This document shows, one piece after another, positions 18,440 to 25,847 of a stretch of 64,000 nucleotides of DNA. Numbering within the stretch: the first letter of the stretch is position 1; each line of letters opens with the position of its first letter. Location of the stretch: positions 39,536 through 103,535 of the forward strand of contig DBXY01000017.1 in the NCBI GenBank assembly GCA_002309765.1. Direction: 5' to 3'. The notes under the pieces were generated by a model, which had not been told where the DNA came from, did no database searches, and worked only from the letters and a program-made list of their open reading frames with translations. The position numbers and the translations under genes were made by a program. The stretch is from Verrucomicrobia bacterium UBA1200 (lineage in GTDB: Bacteria; Verrucomicrobiota; Kiritimatiellia; RFP12; UBA1067).

Positions 18440-21400
18440 TTATTTTGACTTGGCGTAAATAACGGTGCGCATCGAAGGATGCGAAAGGATACGGTTGTAC
18501 TCCATCAGCGCGGGATAAAGCTCCGGGGGCAGCTCTCCGGCAGAGTATGAAACCTGGCGCCGGAAATGCAGCACGGTCCGACCGTCCCCGCCCTTCTCCT
18601 CATCCACCGTAAAGTCCAACGTTCCGGTGCCGTTAGGCATTTCCCAGTTCTTACCCTCGGGAAGCATCTGCCGCACACCGTAACCGGGCGGAAGGGTCAG
18701 TTCGCAAACCCATTCGCTGGTGGAGTTGGAACGAAGGAACATCGGGGTCTGGCGGGTATCGTCGCGGAACGGGAAAACCGCGACCGACGCGCCCGGAAGC
18801 TGCACCGTAATCACACCATCTTTGACCACCGCGAAGTTCGGCACTTTCACCTGATAAGTGCGCACACCGGGATAACTCTTCGTGTCGGTCTCCAAATCGG
18901 TGAGCGGCACCGCCGCTTTGGCAACCGCACCGACCAGTTCCAAATAATGACGGCGGCGGTCTTCTGGCAGCATCTCGTCGTATTGGCGCCGGAATGCGCC
19001 GACACTCGTGCCGTAGAATCGGTCGGTAACGGTAATCACGGCATCTCCGTTTTCGGAGAGATCAATCCGAAGTTCGTCGTAATCGCGGTTCTGCAACGGT
19101 TCCGCGACTTCCAATTGCTCGATGCGGCCTTTTCCGTTAAGCGCGTAAGCACCGTTAAGCGCCGAGGTCCCCAATTCGCTGTACTGGTCACCTTCGTTAA
19201 GCAACCAAGTCTGGCCCTTGCAGCGGACCCGGACCACCGGGCTGGCGAAATAGCCGATTTGCGGAACTTCGCGGCTGGGATAACCGTACTCCGGGTACAT
19301 CGTGGTGTCACCGGACGCAAACAACACTTCCGCGTCAAAACCCGCCGCGTCCAACATCTCCCGCAGCAACAACGCGCGGTCGGCGGCATGGCCGTACTGG
19401 TCGGCCAACGTCTTGTCGGGGCTGGAGAAAGCGCAATCCGACGGAAGCCCGAGGAACGACGGCCCCGCCACGCGGATGGTGCGCATCACTTCATTGCGGA
19501 CCGCCAGCAGCCGTTCACGGGGATCGCGAAGGTCTTTTACCAACTCCTTGGCGCGGCGACGGGCTTCGCGGCTCTCGCCGGCGGCGGAATTCATTGCTTT
19601 GCTGAGCCGCGCGGCATGCGCTTTCCAGTCACCGCAGGACACATAAACCGCGGGCTGGAAGAAGTGCCACGGGGATTGCGAGGACTCGTCCTTAACCGCG
19701 GGATGCGGCGCGGCGAGCGACCACGTGACGGAGTAACGCTGCGGATCGGAATCGTCAACCGTCTCCACCAACCCTTCGCCGTTGTAGGTGAAAACCGCCG
19801 GATCGCCCAGCGATTTCGGATAATTCAAGGTGTAACTCTCTTCCGCCACCGGAATGCCGCCGCCGAAAGTGTGGCAATGCGAATAGAAATAACCATTCTT
19901 CTTGGTAACGCGGGTATGCACGGTCACCACGCTGCCCACCTCAACGCCGGGCAGGCTGATCACCTCCTGCTTGGCTCCGGGATAACGCGGCGCCGACCCG
20001 ACCCAAGACGGATCCATCATATTGATTTCCTTCGGGGTGACGTTTTTAACCTCGCCGGTCACATTGGAAACCGTAGCCGAAACCAGCTCCACCGTCTGCC
20101 ACACGGGGTTGAAGCTAATGATGACTTCGGAACCCTTCTTCTTGCCGTTGTAGGTGAGAATGCGCTTCGACCAAATGTGGTCGGTGGTGTATTCGCTGCC
20201 GGAATCAAGCGTGACCACCGTGCGGTCAAACAGCACCTCCTGATCCGGCATATCTCCGCCACTGGCGGCAAACAACGGGCGCTCCCGTCCTGCGGCCTCG
20301 ATGGCCTTCAAATCTTCTTTCAGCTCCAGATACTGCGCCGGCGAAAATTCGGTACCGGTAATCAAGTGTTCGCGGGTGGCGGTCAGGGCTCCGCCGTCAA
20401 ATTTGACCGAAGAGTTGTACACCAACCCGTTTCGGGAAATCGACACCGGCGAAGGCAACTGGCGCGGCTCGCCCATCGCGCCGGACAGTCCCAGACGGAT
20501 CGTCTCCTTAACCCCGCACGGGACTTCGGTCTCCATCGGATAACGGCGTTTAGGCAGACCGGTCGCGCCGATGATGAAATTGACGTAACCGAAAGCGCCG
20601 CTGAGCCAAGGCAAGTTCAGCATATCTGCACCCTCTCCCCGCACCGGATAATCCGGCACCCGCGTGGTGAGGCGGATCGAAACCGGGATTTCGGTGTTCT
20701 GCAAATCTTTCGGGGAAATCTCGCAAACCAGCACTTCGGCGCCGGGCAAACGGGATTTCAGCATCCGCTCAAAGAACCTGCGTCGGTCTTCCTCCTTATG
20801 GCGCAAGAAATAGCCGCGATAAACCGTGTCGTTAACCCCGTTCAACTTTAGGTCAGAGTTAAACAGAATTGAACCGTTCCGTTCGATTGTTCCAGAAGTC
20901 TCAATCGTGAGCAGGTTCTTTTCGGCGGGATAAACCGGCGAGACCAGCAGCGTTTCGCCCTCCGGGCGGGCCACTAGATAACTTTTGTTGCACAGATAGG
21001 CCGGAAAGATGTCACGCGTGCTTTCGTTGGTCGAGTCCATAAGCATGTAGCCGCCCTTTTCGTCGTCCACCGCGGTAATCGCGTGGTTGAAGTACGGCAT
21101 AGGCGCGTCCGGGTCGCGTTTCGCTCCGACATGGATTAGCACCGGGTAGGCTTGTATGCCGGCCACCCGCAACAACGCGGCCAGCAACGCCGCCTTGTCT
21201 CGGCACACGCCGTAACGGTTCTTGAAGGTCATGCTTACGTCGTGCGGCTCGTAACCCGGCGCCACATCTTCGGTAGTGATGCCCATGTAGCGGATTTCCT
21301 GCGAAACGAACTTGAAGATGCGGCGGATTTTCTCGTCGCGGTTTTCCGCTCCTGCCACCAGCTTAGCCACGTATTCCCGCATCTCCGGGGTGATTTTCTC

Positions 21401-22231
21401 CAACTGCGGCTCGCAAAGTCCCCAGTACCACTTGGAAATGTCCTTCCAACTGCCGATGGTGCTGAGCATCAACCGCTGCACCACGGTGGACAACGGCGGC
21501 ATGTCCGGTTCGGGGAAGATCTGCGGCACGTTGCGGATTGTCCAAACGTACTCTGTCCGCCCGTCGGCCAATTGCCGCTCGGAGGAGGTCACCGTGCCCG
21601 GAACTTCGTCGCGAAGGGTTTTGTGCCGCAACGGCAGCTCCTTGGGCAGTGAAACGGTGTAGGTGTAGTCCAAAATCGGCGAGGTGTTCTCAAAGATGTT
21701 GTAGTCGCACCAGGTTCCCGGCATCCGTTTTTTAATCTCCGTGCGAACCACCACCAAATGCCGGATATCCCCCACCTCAATTCCCGGCACGGTCAGCGAA
21801 AGAATCTTGCAATCAGGATCGTAAATATTTGACCCCATCTGCGAATCGTCGACCCGGACCTTGGAATGTTCCTCGTGGTTGATCACCACCACGCGGCCGT
21901 CCGGCTTGATCAACTCCATCCGGTACACCGCCACCGTCCCGTAATGGGCCATGAAGGACAGGTTGGCGGTTGCCGCCCCGCGCCGCCCCTTTTCGGTCAG
22001 CACTTTGTAGTACTCGTCATCCCAAGTCACCGCCTTGCCGTCCGGAGCGACCTGTTCCAGCACGGAGTCGTTAACCAGCACCTCGTCGGCATCCGGGTAT
22101 TTTTCGGCGGTAACCGCCGCCGCCGAACGTACCACGGCATCGCGGTCCAAAAGGAAATTTTCCGGCGGGGTTAGTTCCGCCCGTGCGGTCCATGCGACCA
22201 AAACGGCCAACGTCAATATGTTTCTAGTCAT
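18440..22231 (-). CDS. Exported double DUF3857-transglutaminase-like protein
   Basis: 1263 residues from the ATG following GGAGGAAAG; a longer frame to 22366 is unsupported. Signal peptide MTRNILTLAVLVAWTARA. Two similar halves follow. The first has a DUF3857 region and a transglutaminase-like domain with the cysteine near 342 in RYGVCRDKAALL and a histidine in FNHAITAV. The second has a DUF3857-like region and then QYGHAADRALLLREML near 947, which aligns with the first site but has lost the cysteine, so it is probably inactive. Transglutaminase-like domains may be cysteine proteases or cross-linkers; substrate unknown. It lies between the GMP synthetase and the IPT/TIG protein. Confidence 0.8.
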   Translation of the reverse strand: MTRNILTLAVLVAWTARAELTPPENFLLDRDAVVRSAAAVTAEKYPDADEVLVNDSVLEQVAPDGKAVTWDDEYYKVLTEKGRRGAATANLSFMAHYGTVAVYRMELIKPDGRVVVINHEEHSKVRVDDSQMGSNIYDPDCKILSLTVPGIEVGDIRHLVVVRTEIKKRMPGTWCDYNIFENTSPILDYTYTVSLPKELPLRHKTLRDEVPGTVTSSERQLADGRTEYVWTIRNVPQIFPEPDMPPLSTVVQRLMLSTIGSWKDISKWYWGLCEPQLEKITPEMREYVAKLVAGAENRDEKIRRIFKFVSQEIRYMGITTEDVAPGYEPHDVSMTFKNRYGVCRDKAALLAALLRVAGIQAYPVLIHVGAKRDPDAPMPYFNHAITAVDDEKGGYMLMDSTNESTRDIFPAYLCNKSYLVARPEGETLLVSPVYPAEKNLLTIETSGTIERNGSILFNSDLKLNGVNDTVYRGYFLRHKEEDRRRFFERMLKSRLPGAEVLVCEISPKDLQNTEIPVSIRLTTRVPDYPVRGEGADMLNLPWLSGAFGYVNFIIGATGLPKRRYPMETEVPCGVKETIRLGLSGAMGEPRQLPSPVSISRNGLVYNSSVKFDGGALTATREHLITGTEFSPAQYLELKEDLKAIEAAGRERPLFAASGGDMPDQEVLFDRTVVTLDSGSEYTTDHIWSKRILTYNGKKKGSEVIISFNPVWQTVELVSATVSNVTGEVKNVTPKEINMMDPSWVGSAPRYPGAKQEVISLPGVEVGSVVTVHTRVTKKNGYFYSHCHTFGGGIPVAEESYTLNYPKSLGDPAVFTYNGEGLVETVDDSDPQRYSVTWSLAAPHPAVKDESSQSPWHFFQPAVYVSCGDWKAHAARLSKAMNSAAGESREARRRAKELVKDLRDPRERLLAVRNEVMRTIRVAGPSFLGLPSDCAFSSPDKTLADQYGHAADRALLLREMLDAAGFDAEVLFASGDTTMYPEYGYPSREVPQIGYFASPVVRVRCKGQTWLLNEGDQYSELGTSALNGAYALNGKGRIEQLEVAEPLQNRDYDELRIDLSENGDAVITVTDRFYGTSVGAFRRQYDEMLPEDRRRHYLELVGAVAKAAVPLTDLETDTKSYPGVRTYQVKVPNFAVVKDGVITVQLPGASVAVFPFRDDTRQTPMFLRSNSTSEWVCELTLPPGYGVRQMLPEGKNWEMPNGTGTLDFTVDEEKGGDGRTVLHFRRQVSYSAGELPPELYPALMEYNRILSHPSMRTVIYAKSK

Positions 22232-22356
22232 TTTCTCTTTCCTCCAAAGTCCCCGCCGCCACGAACCGCGCCCTTCCCGGCCACGGGATGGACGCGATCC
22301 GCTTCGTTCGAACCGCGGCGTCGCCCACGGGTGCCACGGCAACAAACCGTCTGGTA

Positions 22357-23631
22357 CTATTCCCACTCGATGGTGGCCGGCGGCTTGCTGGTGATGTCGT
22401 ACACCACCCGGTTTACCTGCGGCACCCGGGCCGTAATCTGCTCGGAAACCCGCTCCAACAAATCCATCGGCAGCTTCACGAATTTGGCGGTCATGAAGTC
22501 CACCGTGGTAACCGCGCGCAGCGCCACCGTGTAGGCGTAGGTGCGGGCATCGTTGGAAACCCCTACCGAACGGTTGGCGGTCAGCACCGCAAAATACTGG
22601 CTGCAGGGCGATCCCTGCAAACCGGCGGCAACGATCTCGCCGCGGAAAATCGCGTCCACCTCGCGCAGGATGTCCAGCTTGTCCTTGGTCAGCTCGCCAA
22701 TGCAGCGCACACCCAGCCCCGGACCCGGGAAAGGCTGGCGGAACGCGATGGTCGAAGGAATCCCCAACGCCGTGGCGACTTTGCGGATTTCGTCCTTGAA
22801 CAGATACTTCACCGGCTCAACCAGTCCCTTGAAATCAATCTTCTCCGGCAAACCGCCCACGTTGTGGTGGGCCTTAACCTGCTTGCCGCCGTCCCAACCC
22901 GATTCGATGATGTCCGGGTAGATGGTGCCCTGGATCAGGTATTCCGGATTGCCGGCCGCCTTGGCCTCTTCCTCGAACACCCGGATAAACTCCTCGCCGA
23001 TGATCTTGCGCTTCCGCTCCGGATCGGTAACCCCGGCCAGCTTGGCCAAAAATCTGGCCTCGGCGTCCACCGAGCGCAGACCGATGCCGAACTGGTCGCG
23101 GAACACCCGCGCCACCTCTTCCGGCTCGCCCTTGCGCATCAAACCGTGATCCACAAACACGCAGGTCAGCCGGTCGCCCAGCGCTTTGTGCGCCAGCACC
23201 GCGCAAACCGAAGAATCCACACCGCCGGACATCGCCAGCAACGCACGGCCTTCGCCCACCTGCGCCCGGATCGATTCCACCGCCTCCTCGATGAACGCCT
23301 CGGTAGTCCAATCCCTGCTGATGCCGCACATCTGGGTGAAGAAATCCTGCATCGCGTTGTCGTCGTAATTCGGCGCGCCCATGTCAAGGATCGGGAGCCC
23401 CATCGCCGCCACATCCGCCGCCGGTTCCCGCCCCAGCGTAGCCTCGCCGCACTGCTTGCCGCGCTGGAACACAATGCTCTTCGGCTTCAGAGCCAAAATC
23501 CGCTCGGCGCTGGCGGTGTAGGGCAGCACCTCGCAATAGATGTTCATGTTGCGGATCCGCTTGGCGGCGGCCTGACTGTTGATGGCGCCGAAGTCCAGCA
23601 CCACCACGGTATCGTGCGTTTTTTTGTCCAT
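22357..23631 (-). CDS. guaA: GMP synthetase lacking an intact glutaminase domain
   Basis: Converts XMP to GMP. 424 residues against about 515-525 for standard GuaA. The ATP pyrophosphatase half is complete: PP-loop SGGVDSS at 135-141, VDHGLMRKGE, QGTIYPDIIES, KAHHNVGGLPE and the C-terminal RPFPGPGLGVR-like and TSKPPATIEWE blocks. The N-terminal glutamine amidotransferase domain begins normally (VVVLDFGAINSQ) but has ILDMGAPNYD where the nucleophilic GxCYGMQ should be, then jumps to FTQMCGISRDWTTEAFI, so the Cys-His-Glu triad and about 100 residues are absent. It must use free ammonia or a separate glutaminase. Start fixed by an AAAGGA site. Confidence 0.93.
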   Translation of the reverse strand: MDKKTHDTVVVLDFGAINSQAAAKRIRNMNIYCEVLPYTASAERILALKPKSIVFQRGKQCGEATLGREPAADVAAMGLPILDMGAPNYDDNAMQDFFTQMCGISRDWTTEAFIEEAVESIRAQVGEGRALLAMSGGVDSSVCAVLAHKALGDRLTCVFVDHGLMRKGEPEEVARVFRDQFGIGLRSVDAEARFLAKLAGVTDPERKRKIIGEEFIRVFEEEAKAAGNPEYLIQGTIYPDIIESGWDGGKQVKAHHNVGGLPEKIDFKGLVEPVKYLFKDEIRKVATALGIPSTIAFRQPFPGPGLGVRCIGELTKDKLDILREVDAIFRGEIVAAGLQGSPCSQYFAVLTANRSVGVSNDARTYAYTVALRAVTTVDFMTAKFVKLPMDLLERVSEQITARVPQVNRVVYDITSKPPATIEWE

Positions 23632-23652
23632 CGTAAAATCCTTTCGCCCGGC

Positions 23653-23688
23653 ACCGCGGCCGCGTCCACGCGGACGAGAAACCGCGGT
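23653..23688 (-). promoter_or_regulatory. Nested hairpin in the guaA leader
   Basis: The 5' untranslated region holds an outer stem ACCGCGG / CCGCGGT and an inner stem CGTCC-GCGT-GGACG. It ends about 20 nt before the guaA start, just upstream of the Shine-Dalgarno. It is not followed by a T run. It may be a leader regulator or only an mRNA-stabilising structure; no known purine riboswitch consensus is seen. Confidence 0.35.
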
Positions 23689-23713
23689 ATATAACCTGCC
23701 TTAAATAGGGGAA

Positions 23714-23743
23714 ATTTTACCGAAAAACGCCGTAAAAAGTCAA
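23714..23743 (-). promoter_or_regulatory. Promoter of guaA
   Basis: TTGACT (23738-23743), 18-nt spacer, TAAAAT (23714-23719) on the minus strand, giving a leader of about 75 nt. Confidence 0.65.
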
Positions 23744-23764
23744 TGCGAAATCAGCCGCAACGGG

Positions 23765-23808
23765 AAAAAGAAAACCCGCCCCCGGATTGCATCCGGAGCA
23801 CGGGTTTT
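23765..23808 (-). terminator. Rho-independent terminator of secG
   Basis: Stem of roughly 17 bp, AAAACCCGTGCTCCGGAT with ATCCGGGGGCGGGTTTT around a three-base loop, with one or two mismatches, followed by CTTTTT on the minus strand. It lies 25 nt after the secG stop and upstream of the guaA promoter. Confidence 0.8.
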
Positions 23809-23832
23809 AAAACATCGCCAAAAGCCGCGTTT

Positions 23833-24288
23833 CTAAGGCGCGGGCGTTGCCGGAACGGCGGGCTTTTCTGGAGCCGGGGTGGCCGGTGCCGCAGGAGCAG
23901 GAGCCGGAGCGGCTGGCGTTGCCGGAGCAGACGCAGCAGGAGCCGGCGCAGGCGCGGGGGCGGCATCCGAAGCCGGGGCCGAAGGCAGTTGCACCGGAGC
24001 GGCCGGGGCGGCTGGCGCCGCGGAACGCACCCCCTCCATCACCGAAGAGCTGCGGTGGGAGGTCAAGCGGGAAAGCACCAGGGTGTTCAAAAGAAAGATG
24101 CAGCCCAACACCACCGTGGTCTTGGTCAACACATTGCCCATCTGGGCGCCGAACATTGATTCGCCCATTCCGCCGCCCATCGCCACGTTCAGCCCGCCGT
24201 CTTTCGGCTTTTGCAACATCACCACGCCGCCAAGCAGCAGGCAAACAATGACTTCAAACACATAAAGGCAGTTAATCAAAATAGCCAT
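23833..24288 (-). CDS. secG: Preprotein translocase subunit SecG with Ala/Pro-rich tail
   Basis: Subunit of the SecYEG channel. 151 residues; typical SecG is about 70-115. Two transmembrane helices (about 5-25 and 55-75) flank the cytosolic loop with the conserved VMLQKPKDGG and GGGMGESMFG stretch, which identifies it. After about residue 85 the protein becomes a low-complexity tail of alanine and proline (repeats such as PAAPAP and PATPAAP) of about 60 residues, predicted disordered. It has a GAGGAG Shine-Dalgarno, its own promoter and a terminator. Confidence 0.92.
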   Translation of the reverse strand: MAILINCLYVFEVIVCLLLGGVVMLQKPKDGGLNVAMGGGMGESMFGAQMGNVLTKTTVVLGCIFLLNTLVLSRLTSHRSSSVMEGVRSAAPAAPAAPVQLPSAPASDAAPAPAPAPAASAPATPAAPAPAPAAPATPAPEKPAVPATPAP

Positions 24289-24317
24289 AATCCTCTTCTC
24301 CTCAATTGGGAGTGGTA

Positions 24318-24347
24318 TTTATAACAAATCTTGTACCCGAAAAGCAA
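24318..24347 (-). promoter_or_regulatory. Promoter of secG
   Basis: TTGCTT (24342-24347), 18-nt spacer, TATAAA (24318-24323) on the minus strand, about 30 nt before the secG start. Confidence 0.55.
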
Positions 24348-24391
24348 GCGCAAAAACGCGCCGCACGCAAAATTTTCCAAGCAACCGATTT

Positions 24392-25174
24392 TTACAGCAA
24401 CACCGACACCAACAATCCGACCAAGACGCAGTAAACCCCGAACACCCAGAAGTAGCCGCTTTTGAGGGTCTTCACCAGCAGCGAAAGCGCCACAAAACCG
24501 ATCACCGCCGCCAACCCCGCGCCGAACCAGATCTGCCATTCGGGAATCGAGGAGGGCGGGGCGTCATGACTAAAACTGCGGATTAAGTCCAGTAAAGCGC
24601 CCCCGGCCAACAGCGGCAGCGACATCAGGAAGGAAAACTCAGCAGCCTCTTCCGGCTTGACTTCCGTCATCCTGGCGGCGGCAATGGTCATCCCGGAACG
24701 GCTGACGCCCGGAAGGATTGCAAACGCCTGCGCCAACCCGATCACCAACGCGCGCGGCGCGTTCACCGAGCTGCCGCCATGCCGGATCCAGCGCAGAAAC
24801 AGCAAAATGACCCCGGTGAACACCAGAAAACCGCCAACCGCTTTAGGCTGCTCGTAAAACGCCTCAATCCGGTCCTTGAACGGGAAATAAATCAGGATTG
24901 CGGGAATGGCGGAAAGCACAATGTAACCGGCCAAACGCAATTGCTCCCGCTGAAAGCGCAAGCAGCCGAGAACCAAACGCGCCAACGCCGCCCGATAGTA
25001 AACCACAATCGACGCCAGCGTCCCGAGATGGAGCATCACCTCCAGCCGGATACCCGGCTCGTTCACCCCCAGCAGCCGTTGGGCAATCACCAAATGGCCG
25101 GAACTGCTGATCGGCAGAAACTCGGCCACCCCCTGCAGCACCGCCAGCAATGCCACGTTAACCGCATTGTCCAT
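24392..25174 (-). CDS. uppP: Undecaprenyl-diphosphatase UppP (BacA type)
   Basis: Membrane enzyme that recycles undecaprenyl pyrophosphate to the monophosphate carrier for cell-wall synthesis. 260 residues, seven to eight helices. Both active-site motifs are present: the E-rich EFLPISSSGHLVI at 18-30 and PGVSRSGMTI near 170. The start is the ATG after GGAGG; the frame continues upstream only because it reads through tRNA-Asp. It sits just after the tRNA-Asp terminator. Confidence 0.96.
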   Translation of the reverse strand: MDNAVNVALLAVLQGVAEFLPISSSGHLVIAQRLLGVNEPGIRLEVMLHLGTLASIVVYYRAALARLVLGCLRFQREQLRLAGYIVLSAIPAILIYFPFKDRIEAFYEQPKAVGGFLVFTGVILLFLRWIRHGGSSVNAPRALVIGLAQAFAILPGVSRSGMTIAAARMTEVKPEEAAEFSFLMSLPLLAGGALLDLIRSFSHDAPPSSIPEWQIWFGAGLAAVIGFVALSLLVKTLKSGYFWVFGVYCVLVGLLVSVLL

Positions 25175-25192
25175 AAAGACCGCCTCCGAGAT

Positions 25193-25220
25193 AAAAAAAG
25201 ACCGCCTTGGCGGCGGTCTT
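25193..25220 (-). terminator. Rho-independent terminator after tRNA-Asp
   Basis: Perfect 9-bp stem AAGACCGCC / GGCGGTCTT with a five-base loop followed by a T run on the minus strand. The other flank is also A/T-rich, so it could work in both directions. Confidence 0.85.
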
Positions 25221-25226
25221 AAAAAA

Positions 25227-25303
25227 TGGCGGGGTCGACGGGATTCGAACCCGCGACCACCGGATCGACAGTCCGGTGCGCTAACCAATTGCGCCACAAC
25301 CCC
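25227..25303 (-). tRNA. tRNA-Asp (GTC)
   Basis: 77 nt including encoded CCA. Acceptor GGGGTTG / CGACCCC, discriminator G as expected for Asp, anticodon stem CCGGA / TCCGG around CTGTCGA (anticodon GTC), T arm GCGGG-TTCGAAT-CCCGT. It is followed by a terminator. Confidence 0.97.
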
Positions 25304-25320
25304 GCAAAAAAGTGAACATA

Positions 25321-25349
25321 AATTTATCAAAACGGAGCGGTAAATGCAA
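25321..25349 (-). promoter_or_regulatory. Promoter of tRNA-Asp
   Basis: TTGCAT (25344-25349), 17-nt spacer, TAAATT (25321-25326) on the minus strand, about 18 nt before the tRNA 5' end. The -35 region contains a direct repeat of GCGGTAAATGCA. Confidence 0.6.
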
Positions 25350-25381
25350 GCGGTAAATGCATTATTTTTTAAAATTGTGCG

Positions 25382-25810
25382 TCAACCCTGTTTTGGCTCG
25401 CTGGGTCTTGCCCACAACTTGAAACCGGTACCCACAAACTGGGCGATATCGCGTCCGGAGTCGTCGGTCACATCCACGTTCACCACGCACGAATTTCTTC
25501 CGTCCCGCTTGTAGCGGGCTGTCGCAATCAACCGTCCGCTCTTCGCAGGCGCAAGATAGTTGATGCTTACCTGCTGGGCGACCGTTACCCGGGTGCGGTC
25601 GTTCGAAAGCGCCGCGAACGCATAATCCGCCAAGGTGAAGATGGCCCCGCCCATAACCCCGCCAAAGGCGTTGCGGTGCCGTTCGGTCAGGGTAAGACTG
25701 CATACCGCATGGTTTTCGTCCAACTCGTCCAGTGTCATCCCGTTATCGGAGGCAAACCGGTCTTTGGAAAAATAGTCTCTCGCCTCTTCAAGTGTTTTGA
25801 AACTCCCCAT
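25382..25810 (-). CDS. PaaI-type hotdog-fold thioesterase
   Basis: 142 residues of a single hotdog domain. The family pattern is clear: RHRNAFGGVMGGAIFTLADYAFAAL (the helix carrying the active-site acid region), then QVSINYLAPAKSGRLIATARYKRDGRNSCVVNVDVTDDSGRDIAQFVGTGF. These enzymes cleave acyl-CoA or aryl-CoA thioesters in the cytosol; substrate unknown. The start is the ATG with AAAGGA about eight nt upstream; a TTG six codons earlier is less likely. It is the last gene of the minus-strand glycosidase cluster, 37 nt after the GH51 gene, although no functional link is obvious. Confidence 0.88.
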   Translation of the reverse strand: MGSFKTLEEARDYFSKDRFASDNGMTLDELDENHAVCSLTLTERHRNAFGGVMGGAIFTLADYAFAALSNDRTRVTVAQQVSINYLAPAKSGRLIATARYKRDGRNSCVVNVDVTDDSGRDIAQFVGTGFKLWARPSEPKQG

Positions 25811-25847
25811 GGCAGGTTCCTTTCTCAAGTTCCTGGCTTTTGACGCG

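Noticed and set aside
18566..20851. A 761-codon open frame on the plus strand opposite the DUF3857 gene
   Set aside because: High-GC antisense frame, no ribosome site, low-complexity Arg/His-rich translation; the minus-strand protein has clear domains.
22232..22356. A GC-rich 125-bp gap between guaA and the DUF3857 gene as a possible gene or repeat
   Set aside because: It has no ribosome site for an internal frame and no second copy in the window; nothing beyond composition supports a feature.
22288..23694. A 468-codon plus-strand frame opposite the GMP synthetase
   Set aside because: Its translation has no recognisable domain and the opposite strand is an undoubted synthetase.
24392..25330. 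Longer UppP reading that begins upstream of the tRNA-Asp terminator
   Set aside because: The extra N-terminus (VAQLVSAPDCRSGG...) is the translation of tRNA-Asp; a good ribosome site marks the ATG at 25174.
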